From an uncultured Campylobacter sp. (GTDB lineage: Bacteria; Campylobacterota; Campylobacteria; Campylobacterales; Campylobacteraceae): a stretch of 16,676 nucleotides of DNA. This document shows positions 1-6,984 of this stretch, one piece after another (position 1 is the first letter of the stretch; every line of letters starts with the position of its first letter). The position numbers were made by a program, and so were the translations under genes. The stretch covers positions 1 through 16,676 of the forward strand of contig NZ_CALIBF010000093.1 in assembly GCF_938045465.1 (NCBI RefSeq), in the 5' to 3' direction. The notes beneath the pieces are model-generated. The model made no database searches, was not told the DNA's origin, and worked only from the letters and a program-made list of their open reading frames with translations.

Positions 1-70
1 CATCGGGGTGATTTTCGAGGGCGAAAGACCGCTGCGCGTGGAAAATTTAGAGCTTAGCAGAGAGTATTAA
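1..70 (+). CDS. 3' end of an unidentified protein
   Basis: An open frame enters from the left edge and stops at TAA 68-70, leaving 22 residues that read IGVIFEGERPLRVENLELSR followed by EY. The codons are ordinary for this genome and the frame ends exactly where AAATTT-type intergenic DNA begins, so it is probably the true C-terminus of a plus-strand gene. The fragment is too short to recognise a family, and no function is proposed. The next gene (uvrB) runs in the opposite direction and converges on it across the 71-923 gap. Confidence 0.5.
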   Translation, partial: IGVIFEGERPLRVENLELSREY

Positions 71-923
71 CCGCGGATAAAATTTTAAATTTAGAGGTAA
101 TTTTAAAATTTACGCAGCGCGCAAATCGGCGCACTATGGCGCACTCCCGCGGATAAATTTAATCGCGGCTCGTTGTCGTTTTGAAATTTTGCGGCGCACT
201 GCAGCGTCTAAATTTCATTTCCCGCGCCGTGTCGCGCAAATCCCTCGTTCGTGCCCTCAAAGCGAGCGTTTATGACGGCGGCGCGAATGTAGGTGCGGGC
301 AGGCTTGGAATTCTACGTAAAATTTTGAAAGTATCCGCGCACAACGGCGCGTAAAAAGCGCGAAAATCCGGCGTCTAGACGCATGCCCGCTCATAGCTGC
401 TACGGATTGAGCGAGCGAAGCGACAGAATTTAAACGCAGGGCGCGCGCGGGAAAAAGTCGAAGATGGGTGCAGAGAGATGCAAAAAAGCGAGAAAAAAGC
501 GTAAAGGCGCGCGGCGGTATAGAGTGGGGTAGTGCGGGCTGCCGCAAATCAGGCTCGTAAATTGTGGATCGAAAGCGAGCTGAAACAAAAAGCTCGGTGC
601 GCAAATTTCTTGTATAAATTTGCGGATAAGAAAGCTAGCGAGAGCAAAAAGTTCGGTGCGTAGATTTACGGATCGGGCGTCCGGTGCAGCAAGGGCGCGG
701 AGTGTAAATTTAGCGAGAAAAATCGATGTATAAATTTCGCGCGCAAACTATCTTAAATTTAACGAGTAAATTTTAAAACTGCTCTCGCAGAATTTCACGA
801 CTAAATTTTACGCTTTGCCTCGTAGCATTTAACGCGCAGATCGCGCAAATTTAATGTTCCGCCAAGTGGAATTTAACGCGCAAATTCCGCGACGAAATTT
901 CAGGGCGTTTCGAGCCTTGTGGC
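71..923. other. 853 bp gene-free gap rich in AAATTT words
   Basis: I see no supportable gene here. The only long open frame (minus strand, about 257-604) is Arg/Ser/Phe-rich with no family resemblance and no good ribosome binding site. The DNA alternates AAATTT, TAAATTT and AAATTTTA words with CGCG-rich spacers, most densely at 720-905. One imperfect 22 bp direct repeat occurs at 587-608 and 646-667 (three mismatches). No tRNA, rRNA or convincing terminator was found between the convergent neighbours. Confidence 0.6.
587..667. repeat. imperfect direct repeat pair, 22 bp, 59 bp apart
   Basis: Positions 587-608 and 646-667 share AAAAAG-TCGGTGCG-A-ATTT with three mismatches in 22 bases (C/T, C/T, A/G). 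The intervening DNA includes a further TAAATTTGCGGAT block, with a related ATTTACGGAT after the second copy. This looks like a decayed local duplication inside repeat-rich intergenic DNA. No function is suggested. Confidence 0.4.
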
Positions 924-2900
924 TTACAGTTTCCTAAGTTTTGCGATCTCATCGCGTAGCGCCGCGGCCTTTTCAAACTCCAGAGCGGCTGCGGCTTCGA
1001 GCATCTGTTTGCGGAGCTCCTTTACGATCTTGGCGCGCTCGGCGGCAGGCATCTTCTCTAAATTGGCACCCTTTCTTAAAATTTCGGTGCCGTCCTCGAT
1101 CTTTAGGCTATTCTCGATATTGCGGCTCGCAGAATGCGGGGTTATGCCGTGAGCGCGGTTGTATTCATCTTGAAATTTACGGCGTTTTTGGGTGATGTCG
1201 ATCGCCTCTTGCATCGAAGCGGTGATCTTTTTACAAAACATCACGACCTGTCCGTTCACGTTTCGCGCGGCTCGCCCCATCGTCTGAATAAGGCTGGTGC
1301 GCGAGCGCAAAAAGCCCTCCTTATCGGCATCCATGATCGCGATAAGGCTTACTTCGGGCAGATCGAGCCCCTCGCGGAGCAGATTTATACCGATTAGCAT
1401 ATCGTATTCGCCGCTGCGTAGGCCGCGGATGAGCTCGTTGCGCTCGATCGCATCGATGTCCGAGTGCATATATTTGACCTTAAGCCCAAGCTCTAGATAG
1501 TATTTGCTCAGCTCCTCCGCCATTTTTTTGGTCAGCACGGTCACTAAGATCCGCTCGCCGCGCGCGATGACATCCTTTGCCATATCGTGTAAAATTTCGA
1601 CCTGGTTGTCGCTGTCTTTTAAGATAATCTGCGGATCGAGTAGTCCCGTCGGACGCAGTATCTGCTCATATACGGCTCCGCGGCTAAGGTCCAGCTCGTA
1701 ATCATTTGGTGTTGCGGAGACGAATAGAAATTTAGCTTTTTTATTGATAAACTCATCAAACATCAGCGGGCGGTTATCAAGTGCGGAGGGTAGGCGGAAG
1801 CCGTACTGCACGAGCGTTTCTTTGCGGCTGCGATCTCCTGCGAACATCCCGCGAAACTGCGGCAGGCTCACGTGGCTTTCATCGACGATGACGAGGTAGT
1901 CCTTGCCCTTGCTCTCATAGTAATCAAAGAGCGAATAGGGCGTCTCGCCCGGCTTTTGACCGGTCAGATAGCGCGCGTAGTTTTCGATCCCCTTGCACAT
2001 CCCCGTAGCGCCCAGCATCTCAAGGTCAAATTCCACTCGCCCTTTCAGCCGCTGTGCCTCGACGAGCTTGCCCGCGTCCTCGAAAAATTTCAGCCTCTGC
2101 TCAAGCTCCTCCTCGATCCCTTTGATCGTCGACTTCAGACGCTGCTCGCCCACGATGAACTGGCTCGTCGGGTAGAGAATAAATTTTTTGACGCTCTGCG
2201 TCTTTTTGTTTTCCAGCACGTCCAGATGATACATCGCCTCTATCTCGTCGCCGAAAAACTCGATCCTAAAAGCCTCGTCGTTAAAATACGCGGGGTAGAT
2301 GTCGATCACGTCGCCGTTTACGCGAAAATTCCCGCGATCAAAAAAATCGTCGTTGCGCTTGTAACCCATATCGACGAGCTTACGAAGCAAAAATTTAGTG
2401 CTAAATTTTGATCCAATCTCAAAAAACAGCACCATGCCTTTGTATTCGGCGGGATCGCCCAGGCCGTAGTTTGCCGAAACCGACGCCACTGTGATGACGT
2501 CGTCGAAGCTTAGCAGGCTTGCAGTAGCGCTTAGTCGCAATCGCTCGAGCTCTTGATTTACGTCGCTGTCCTTTTCGATGAAAAGATCCTGCCTGGGGAT
2601 GTAGGCCTCGGGCTGATAATAATCGTAGTAGCTGATGAAATACTCGACGTGATTTTGCGGGAAAAAGCCCTTAAATTCGCTATAAAGCTGCGCCGCGAGA
2701 GATTTATTATGCGTCATTACGAGCGCTGGAATTTCAAGACGCTTGATGATATTTGCCATAGTAAATGTTTTACCCGAGCCGGTAACGCCGAGAAGAGTTT
2801 GGTATTTGTTGCCGCTTTGAAAGCCCGCGACGATGCCTTCGATCGCTTTTTCTTGATCCTCGCTCGGGGAGAATTTGCTCTCGATTTTAAAATTTTGCAA
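924..2900 (-). CDS. uvrB: Excinuclease ABC subunit B (UvrB)
   Basis: UvrB is the damage-verifying, ATP-dependent helicase-like subunit of nucleotide excision repair; it is loaded by UvrA and then recruits UvrC. Numbered from the ATG at 2942, the protein shows Walker A GVTGSGKT (52-59), the DNA-gripping beta-hairpin YYDYYQPEAY (105-114), YGLGDP (159-164), Walker B DESH (354-357), the helicase block LLREGLDLPE (521-530), QTMGRAARN (553-561) and a C-terminal UVR domain (about 637-672) for UvrC contact. Length is normal. I prefer the TTG at 2900-2898 as start: it has AAGGA (2911-2907) six bases upstream, gives the usual UvrB N-terminal length, and lies about 40 nt below an extended -10 (TGATATAAT, 2955-2947). 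That promoter would start the RNA at or inside the upstream in-frame ATG (2942), which has no Shine-Dalgarno. Identity is certain; the start is an inference. Confidence 0.97.
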   Translation of the reverse strand: MQNFKIESKFSPSEDQEKAIEGIVAGFQSGNKYQTLLGVTGSGKTFTMANIIKRLEIPALVMTHNKSLAAQLYSEFKGFFPQNHVEYFISYYDYYQPEAYIPRQDLFIEKDSDVNQELERLRLSATASLLSFDDVITVASVSANYGLGDPAEYKGMVLFFEIGSKFSTKFLLRKLVDMGYKRNDDFFDRGNFRVNGDVIDIYPAYFNDEAFRIEFFGDEIEAMYHLDVLENKKTQSVKKFILYPTSQFIVGEQRLKSTIKGIEEELEQRLKFFEDAGKLVEAQRLKGRVEFDLEMLGATGMCKGIENYARYLTGQKPGETPYSLFDYYESKGKDYLVIVDESHVSLPQFRGMFAGDRSRKETLVQYGFRLPSALDNRPLMFDEFINKKAKFLFVSATPNDYELDLSRGAVYEQILRPTGLLDPQIILKDSDNQVEILHDMAKDVIARGERILVTVLTKKMAEELSKYYLELGLKVKYMHSDIDAIERNELIRGLRSGEYDMLIGINLLREGLDLPEVSLIAIMDADKEGFLRSRTSLIQTMGRAARNVNGQVVMFCKKITASMQEAIDITQKRRKFQDEYNRAHGITPHSASRNIENSLKIEDGTEILRKGANLEKMPAAERAKIVKELRKQMLEAAAALEFEKAAALRDEIAKLRKL

Positions 2901-2946
2901 AATTTTTCCTTTTTTAAAGCCAAAATTGGGTAATATTTTCATTTAA

Positions 2947-2955
2947 ATTATATCA
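2947..2955 (-). promoter_or_regulatory. extended -10 promoter for uvrB
   Basis: On the minus strand 2955-2947 reads TGATATAAT, a perfect extended -10 (TG-N-TATAAT), the main promoter element used by Campylobacter sigma-70. Transcription would begin near 2940, about 40 nt before the TTG start I favour. The divergent small-gene operon starts only 15 bp away at 2970, so the two promoters must overlap. A possible plus-strand -10 is TAATAT at 2931-2936. Confidence 0.55.
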
Positions 2956-2969
2956 GAAAAGGCGAAATA

Positions 2970-3230
2970 ATGGAATCAATCTTTGACGAAGAGAAAAAGG
3001 TCGAGGGCTTAAGCAATAAAGTAGCTGAGCTGATTAGACGCTATAGCGAAGCTAGAGACGAGAACGAAAAGCTACGCACAGAGCTAGCGACGGTCAAGGC
3101 GCAAAACGAGGCTTTGGGAATGCAGCTTGGCACGCTTGAAAATGATCTGGCATATCGCAAGATGAGCGATGAGGATCTAAGCAAGCAGATCGACGATATT
3201 TTGGCAGGCGATAATTTAGGCGAGAAATGA
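2970..3230 (+). CDS. small coiled-coil protein (ZapB-like appearance)
   Basis: This 86-residue, highly charged, almost wholly helical protein has no signal peptide, membrane segment or cysteine. Residues about 10-70 form a continuous heptad-like coiled coil rich in Glu/Lys/Leu (for example LIRRYSEARDENEKLRTELA), resembling small cytoplasmic coiled-coil proteins such as ZapB; that is shape only, not homology. AAAAGGCGAAATA lies just before the ATG. It is the first gene of a tight operon: its TGA overlaps the next ATG (ATGA, 3227-3230). From memory, C. jejuni has a similar small hypothetical gene divergent from uvrB (Cj0681). Function unknown. Confidence 0.8.
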   Translation: MESIFDEEKKVEGLSNKVAELIRRYSEARDENEKLRTELATVKAQNEALGMQLGTLENDLAYRKMSDEDLSKQIDDILAGDNLGEK

Positions 3231-3463
3231 AAGAAATTTCGGTTCAGCTGACGAGTAAGTCTTTGACGAAAAAATACGCGATAAGCCTGGATGATGACTT
3301 TGCGAAGGTCTTCGGTAGGGACTGGCGGATTTTAACTCGTGGCAGCGATCATTTGGATGCGGGCGAACTGCTTGAAGCCTATATCCAAAAAAGCTATGAA
3401 AATTTTATGCTTAATAAAAAAATAGATGCCTTGGTAAAGGACATCGACGAAGGAGTAAAATGA
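3227..3463 (+). CDS. small conserved hypothetical protein, second gene of the operon
   Basis: A 78-residue soluble protein overlapping the genes on both sides by 4 bp (ATGA at 3227-3230 and 3460-3463), so translation of all three is probably coupled. It has a beta-like N-terminus (KEISVQLTSKSLTKKYAISL) followed by predicted helices (LLEAYIQKSYENFMLNKKID). No catalytic motif, cysteine or membrane segment is present. The size and the strand-then-helix layout beside a coiled-coil protein recall the ZapA/ZapB division-protein pair, but I cannot identify a real ZapA signature, so this stays a hint. Function unknown. Confidence 0.78.
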   Translation: MKEISVQLTSKSLTKKYAISLDDDFAKVFGRDWRILTRGSDHLDAGELLEAYIQKSYENFMLNKKIDALVKDIDEGVK

Positions 3464-3927
3464 TGAAAATGAGAAAAGGTGCGGCAGTAGGCGGCGGCGT
3501 TAGCGGAATAATATTTTTAGCGATCATAATTTTCGTGATAGTAAAAATAATATATCCTAAATTAAGCGGTGCTAAGGATGAGGTTTTAGTAAAAGCTTAT
3601 GCGGTCGAGCTTGAAGGCGTATTTAAAGATATACAACGCGACTACCTAAATCAAGGAAATTTTCGCGAGCTAAAGAGTATGACGGGCTCCAGGCAGTTTA
3701 GTGATAGCGATCTGGCACGTAGCTTAGCAGTCAATCAAAGCTTTACCTATGGCGTAGGACCGAAACTCAAAAACGATATGATCTTTTGCGCGACGATCAC
3801 CTTGCGTCAAGATAGTGATGGCTATTTCTTCACAACTGAGAACATCAACCGCAACAGGGAGCGCTGCGAAGCATTTCATAAAGATACGACTTATATGAAG
3901 CTAAATGGCTTTAGGATAGGCAAATAA
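3460..3927 (+). CDS. membrane-anchored periplasmic protein, pilin/pseudopilin-like shape
   Basis: A 155-residue protein with a short basic N-terminus (MMKMRKG), one hydrophobic helix (about residues 15-33) and an exported domain of about 120 residues with two cysteines (C110 in FCATITL and C136 in RERCEAF) that could form a C-terminal disulfide. K-G followed by a hydrophobic helix and a small domain with a late disulfide resembles minor type IV pilins or pseudopilins, whose relatives serve DNA uptake in Campylobacter. The classical G|FTLIE motif with Glu+5 is absent, so this is a weak suggestion; a simple single-pass anchored protein fits equally well. The start may be either Met of the ATGATG at 3460. 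Last gene of the operon, overlapping its neighbour by 4 bp. Confidence 0.75.
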   Translation: MMKMRKGAAVGGGVSGIIFLAIIIFVIVKIIYPKLSGAKDEVLVKAYAVELEGVFKDIQRDYLNQGNFRELKSMTGSRQFSDSDLARSLAVNQSFTYGVGPKLKNDMIFCATITLRQDSDGYFFTTENINRNRERCEAFHKDTTYMKLNGFRIGK

Positions 3928-4415
3928 TTTTTAAAATTTAATCGCGCGACTGCTATGGATTCGTAAAGCGTACGTGTAGCATAAGCGCGATAGTGCTAGT
4001 TGAAGTGCGTAGCCGTGCGTCGGCTCGCACCTCTTGCCAAAAACATGCCAAGATTTCAAGAATTCCATCTTTATAGGTATTTTTTCTAAAAATTTATGCT
4101 TTTAAATCAGTATTTTTGCATTTGTATTGACAGCCTATCGGCTAAAATTTTAATCATATTTTAGTTTATAATTCATAGCGGTCGTGATTTATGCCATTGC
4201 GGTTAAATTTATGAGATGGGTGCTTTGAAGCTATGCCCCTCGCATTGCGCGGCGATGTGAGCTGTGGCTGGATCTGCGAAAAGCGCCTTATAAAATAAGC
4301 GTATTAAAGCAAAATATCAAGATCATCTTAAATTTATGAAATTTATACCCCGAAAATGCGCGGAATTTCATCGGCGCGGGCTTGGGCGCGGGTTTTAAAA
4401 GTCTTTCATAGAATT
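3928..4415. other. 488 bp gap, no gene recognised
   Basis: No open frame here is supportable. It is less saturated with AAATTT than the other gaps. A TTGACA (4127-4132) lies next to a weak AGCC-TATC-GGCT hairpin (about 4133-4144), and a TATAAT occurs at 4167-4172, but the spacing between the TTGACA and TATAAT is far too long for one promoter and no gene follows on the plus strand. The gap separates the end of the 2970-3927 operon from the convergent hydrolase gene. Confidence 0.55.
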
Positions 4416-5123
4416 TTATCGCTGATTCTCAACCGCCGATTTGATCCATCTGCGTAAGTAATCTAACTGCTGCGGCGTATGGAACCAATGCTCGCCGTTT
4501 TTCATAACGCTTAAGTCGCAGTCGAACTTCTGCGCGAAATTTCTAACGATACAAAGAGGCGTCATATCGTCGTTTTCTGCGTATAGAATTCTACTGGGCG
4601 TTTCCCACTTAGTGATCGGATTGTTCAAAACAAAACTCCAATATTCCCAAAAAAGCGGTTGCCCGACATGAGTCAAAATCATCCGCTCTTGCTTCAATCT
4701 CTCCTCGCTAACGCCGGCCCTACGCATAATATTTGAAATAACGTATTTCATATCAAGTATCGGCGAGACGAAGAGGCAGTCGCTAAGCTTTTCGTCGCGG
4801 AAGCTTTGCAGGCCGAGCCATGCCCCTAGGCTAACGGCAAACAGCGCGACCTCGTCCCAGCGCTTCTTTGCATACGATAAAATTTCGAGAAATTCCAAAA
4901 TAGCGCGTCGCGGATCGCAAGAAGCGGGCTCGTGCCGCCTCTGTCCGTGCCCGGGCAGGTCAAAGCTAATAACCTGCCGGCCTTGCTCGCCAACGACGGA
5001 AGCCAAAAGCTCCGCATCATCTTTGCTTCCGCATTGCCCGTGAGCGTAGATATAAACCTTTTTTGAGCGGCTCCCCCAAACGGTGGCGGGAACGCCGCGT
5101 ATCTCAATAGCACTCTTTTGCAT
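4416..5123 (-). CDS. alpha/beta hydrolase-fold protein
   Basis: A 235-residue cytoplasmic alpha/beta hydrolase; substrate unknown. Visible fold marks are the oxyanion-hole HG in YIYAHGQCGS (H28-G29), the beta-4/loop FDLPGHGQRRH (54-64), the nucleophile elbow FAVSLGAW with Ser98, a candidate acid in YAENDDMTP (D185/D186) and a candidate catalytic His in NGEHWFHTP (H212, or H215). The elbow is A-V-S-L-G instead of the usual G-X-S-X-G; small-residue substitutions occur in active members, so this does not rule out catalysis. The start has AAAGGA upstream (minus strand, AAAGGAACGAAAA-ATG). It stands alone between two gaps, so context gives no hint of substrate. Esterase, thioesterase or acyl-hydrolase activity are all possible. 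Confidence 0.85.
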   Translation of the reverse strand: MQKSAIEIRGVPATVWGSRSKKVYIYAHGQCGSKDDAELLASVVGEQGRQVISFDLPGHGQRRHEPASCDPRRAILEFLEILSYAKKRWDEVALFAVSLGAWLGLQSFRDEKLSDCLFVSPILDMKYVISNIMRRAGVSEERLKQERMILTHVGQPLFWEYWSFVLNNPITKWETPSRILYAENDDMTPLCIVRNFAQKFDCDLSVMKNGEHWFHTPQQLDYLRRWIKSAVENQR

Positions 5124-5721
5124 TTTTCGTTCCTTTAAATTTTTGCGCCGATACCCGCATTTGCGGCAATGCTACAAGCAAAACCATAAATATTGCTGGA
5201 ATTTAATAGCACGCCCCGCTAGGCTGCCTGCGATTAGCGATAAATTTTAAAATTTTACGCGCGAGCTGCACCTGCCGCTTTGTTTTAAAATTTAGCCGCA
5301 CGAAATTTCAGGCGGCATAATTTTGATTCTTGCAGCGCAATTAAAATTCTATATCGTAGAAATTTTGCGCTGTCAGGCTGCAAAAATTCTTGCTACGAAA
5401 TTCTGTATCGCAATTGCACGCGCCCTAAAATTTGCGTCTTAAAATTTTTATGTCGTAGAATTCTGCAAGCTGCGAAATTTAAAATTTAAGGCCACGCAAA
5501 TTTTATCGCGACTCGTGCAAAATTTTAAAATTTTACGCCTGCTTTATTTGCAGGCTACGCGAATAAATACCGATTAAATTTCAGATTTCAAGCGGGCTCG
5601 CGCCTCAGAAGTTAAAATTTGCGCTAATTCATAAGCCCGCTCAAGATGCGGTTTTTAAAATTTCGGTGCTTGATAGCGCCCGCAATCGCACTGTGTTTGC
5701 TGCGATCTCGCCTAAAAAAGC
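5124..5721. other. 598 bp repeat-rich gap
   Basis: No gene is supported. The DNA is a string of AAATTT, AAAATTTT and AATTCT words with GC-rich spacers such as TGCGC, GCTGC and TACGAAATTCT. One clear GC hairpin lies at 5537-5555 (listed separately). The word pattern matches the gaps at 71-923, 6259-6984 and 14069-15051, indicating one repeat-like DNA class shared by the intergenic regions. Confidence 0.6.
5537..5555. repeat. GC-rich inverted repeat, possible weak terminator
   Basis: GCCTGC (5537-5542), loop TTTATTT, GCAGGC (5550-5555) forms a perfect 6 bp stem. On the minus strand it is followed by GTAAAATTTTAAAATTTT, not a clean U-run, so termination downstream of pgpA is possible but not convincing. 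It lies about 170 bp beyond the pgpA stop. Confidence 0.35.
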
Positions 5722-6258
5722 TTAAAAAATCAATCCCGCGGCGCCGAGCTTGACCCCCAAAGAGATAACTATCAAAACCCCAAGCCCCGCGAAAAAGCCC
5801 GCCAGCACGTCATCCAGCATCACGCCGAGTCCGCCCGGCATGTCGCGATCCACGCGCCCGATGATCGAGGGTTTGCGGATGTCAAATGCCCTGAAAAACA
5901 GTAGCGCCAAAATCATCGCGACGATCGATATCCTGCTGCTCTCAAAGCCCGCGATCAGCTCCCGCAGCGGCAGCGAAAAGATCTCGCCCGCGGGCGCGGC
6001 GACGCACATCGCGATCCACACCCCCACGACTTCATCGATGACGATCTCGCCGTTATCGTGCGAGCAGGTCCGCTTCTCGTAATCGCTTACGATCTTAAGC
6101 GAGACGAAAAAGACGAGGCCAGCGCATAAAAACAGCGTTACCTCGCCCGCCAGCATCAAAATCGCAAGACCTACTATCCAGCCTGCGATGCTGCCCCAGG
6201 TGCCGGGCGCGGGCTTTAGTAGCCCCGCGCCGAAAAATGTAACGAAAATTTTATCCAT
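5722..6258 (-). CDS. pgpA: Phosphatidylglycerophosphatase A
   Basis: PgpA removes the phosphate from phosphatidylglycerophosphate to give phosphatidylglycerol, at the inner membrane. The 178-residue length is normal for the family. Characteristic PgpA blocks are all present: PAPGTWGS (16-23), GEIVIDEVVG (70-79), the basic FFRAFDIRKPSIIGRVD (121-137) and GGLGVMLDDVLAG (142-154); the acidic residues of the IDE and LDD blocks are the likely metal-binding catalytic residues. Hydrophobic membrane stretches lie at about 24-56, 109-122 and 152-178. The start has a good AAGGA (AAAAAGGAAAATT-ATG). It is collinear with, but 726 bp downstream of, the ispDF operon; from memory the same order holds in C. 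jejuni (pgpA = Cj1610), so the long gap here is unusual. Confidence 0.95.
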   Translation of the reverse strand: MDKIFVTFFGAGLLKPAPGTWGSIAGWIVGLAILMLAGEVTLFLCAGLVFFVSLKIVSDYEKRTCSHDNGEIVIDEVVGVWIAMCVAAPAGEIFSLPLRELIAGFESSRISIVAMILALLFFRAFDIRKPSIIGRVDRDMPGGLGVMLDDVLAGFFAGLGVLIVISLGVKLGAAGLIF

Positions 6259-6300
6259 AATTTTCCTTTTTAAAATTTTACCGCTTATTTTAATTAGAGC

Positions 6301-6540
6301 ATTCGCTCGCGCACGAAAATTTTAAATTTCGTTTGCGCGTGCGAGGAAATTTTAAATTTTGTTCGTGCATATAGAATTTAAATTTCGCCCGCCTACACGA
6401 AATCAGTTCTACCCGCTTGTCACAAAATTTCGCTCACTAGCGTAGGAATTTTAAAATTCTACTCATTTGCGTAAAAATTTTAAAATTTTGCTCGCTTGCG
6501 CGGAGATTTCAAATCCGTCCGCCAACGCACGGCATTTTGC
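6301..6540. repeat. degenerate tandem array, about nine units of 21-30 bp
   Basis: The stretch divides into consecutive units, each with a GC-rich head (GCTCGCTTGCGT-like) and an AAATTT-type tail (AAAATTTTAAAATTT-like): 6301-6330, 6331-6360, 6361-6386, 6387-6410, 6411-6431, 6432-6460, 6461-6489, 6490-6517 and 6518-6540. Units 6432-6460 and 6461-6489 are both 29 bp and closely alike (GCTCACTAGCGTAGG versus ACTCATTTGCGTAAA heads, shared ATTTTAAAATT tails). The period drifts and single units are strongly diverged, as in a decaying minisatellite. Confidence 0.6.
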
Positions 6541-6554
6541 GCGAGCGAGCAGTC

Positions 6555-6595
6555 GTTGCGCTGCATCCGAGTTTTGCGCTGTAACTCGCAGCAAC
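6555..6595. repeat. nested inverted repeat (bulged hairpin)
   Basis: Outer arms GTTGC-gc-TGC (6555-6564) and GCAGCAAC (6588-6595) pair with a two-base bulge. Inner arms GAGTT (6569-6573) and AACTC (6583-6587) pair perfectly around the loop TTGCGCTGT. It sits just past the tandem array and does not match a terminator, because no U-run follows on either strand. A structured RNA is possible but unsupported. Confidence 0.35.
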
Positions 6596-6984
6596 CGCAA
6601 TTTTAAGCTTGCTTGCCGAAAGCTTAAATTTTAGATCCGCTACACTGCTAATTTACGCATATGCCGCGCCTTAAAATTTTAAATTCGCTTCGCCGCATGA
6701 TTTTATTGCGTCGTTATAAATTTGCTACGTAGCCGAAGCTTTAAAATTTAAAGCTCGTTTTACCGCACCGCTTGTTTTAAAAATTTAGCTTCGTCGCGCT
6801 ACAAAATTTTACGCCAAATTCTGCCCGCCGCTCTTTATTCTACAAAATTCCGCGCAGTCCTTTCTTTCCGCACTATGAAATTTTACTTTACGTCTAGCCG
6901 CCGTAAATTCTAACGTCGCGAAATTTTACCCTCTGCCTAGCTTCCGCAAATTCCACGTCATTTTTTGCGTTGCGCCCTCAAACG

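Larger units (their letters stand above)
6259..6984. other. 726 bp repeat-filled gap between pgpA and the sulfurylase-like gene
   Basis: No gene is supported. The left part (6301-6540) is a degenerate tandem array described separately. The right part (6600-6984) continues with less regular AAATTT / AAATTTTA words alternating with CGC, TCGC and GCCGC spacers. The gap interrupts what is a compact gene order in related genomes, suggesting that this repeat-type DNA has expanded between the two genes. Confidence 0.6.

Noticed and set aside
257..604. 115-residue minus-strand open frame in the left gap
   Set aside because: Arg/Ser/Phe-rich translation with no domain, poor start context, and composition explained by GC-rich repeat spacers.
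1872..2411. 179-codon frame on the plus strand opposite uvrB
   Set aside because: Shadow of the strongly supported uvrB coding frame; no ribosome binding site and no family resemblance.
4127..4172. TTGACA and TATAAT as a sigma-70 promoter
   Set aside because: The 34 bp spacing is incompatible with one promoter and no plus-strand gene follows.
6301..6540. Possible CRISPR array
   Set aside because: Units vary from 21 to 30 bp without constant repeats or unique spacers of fixed length, and no cas genes are present; a decayed tandem repeat fits better.
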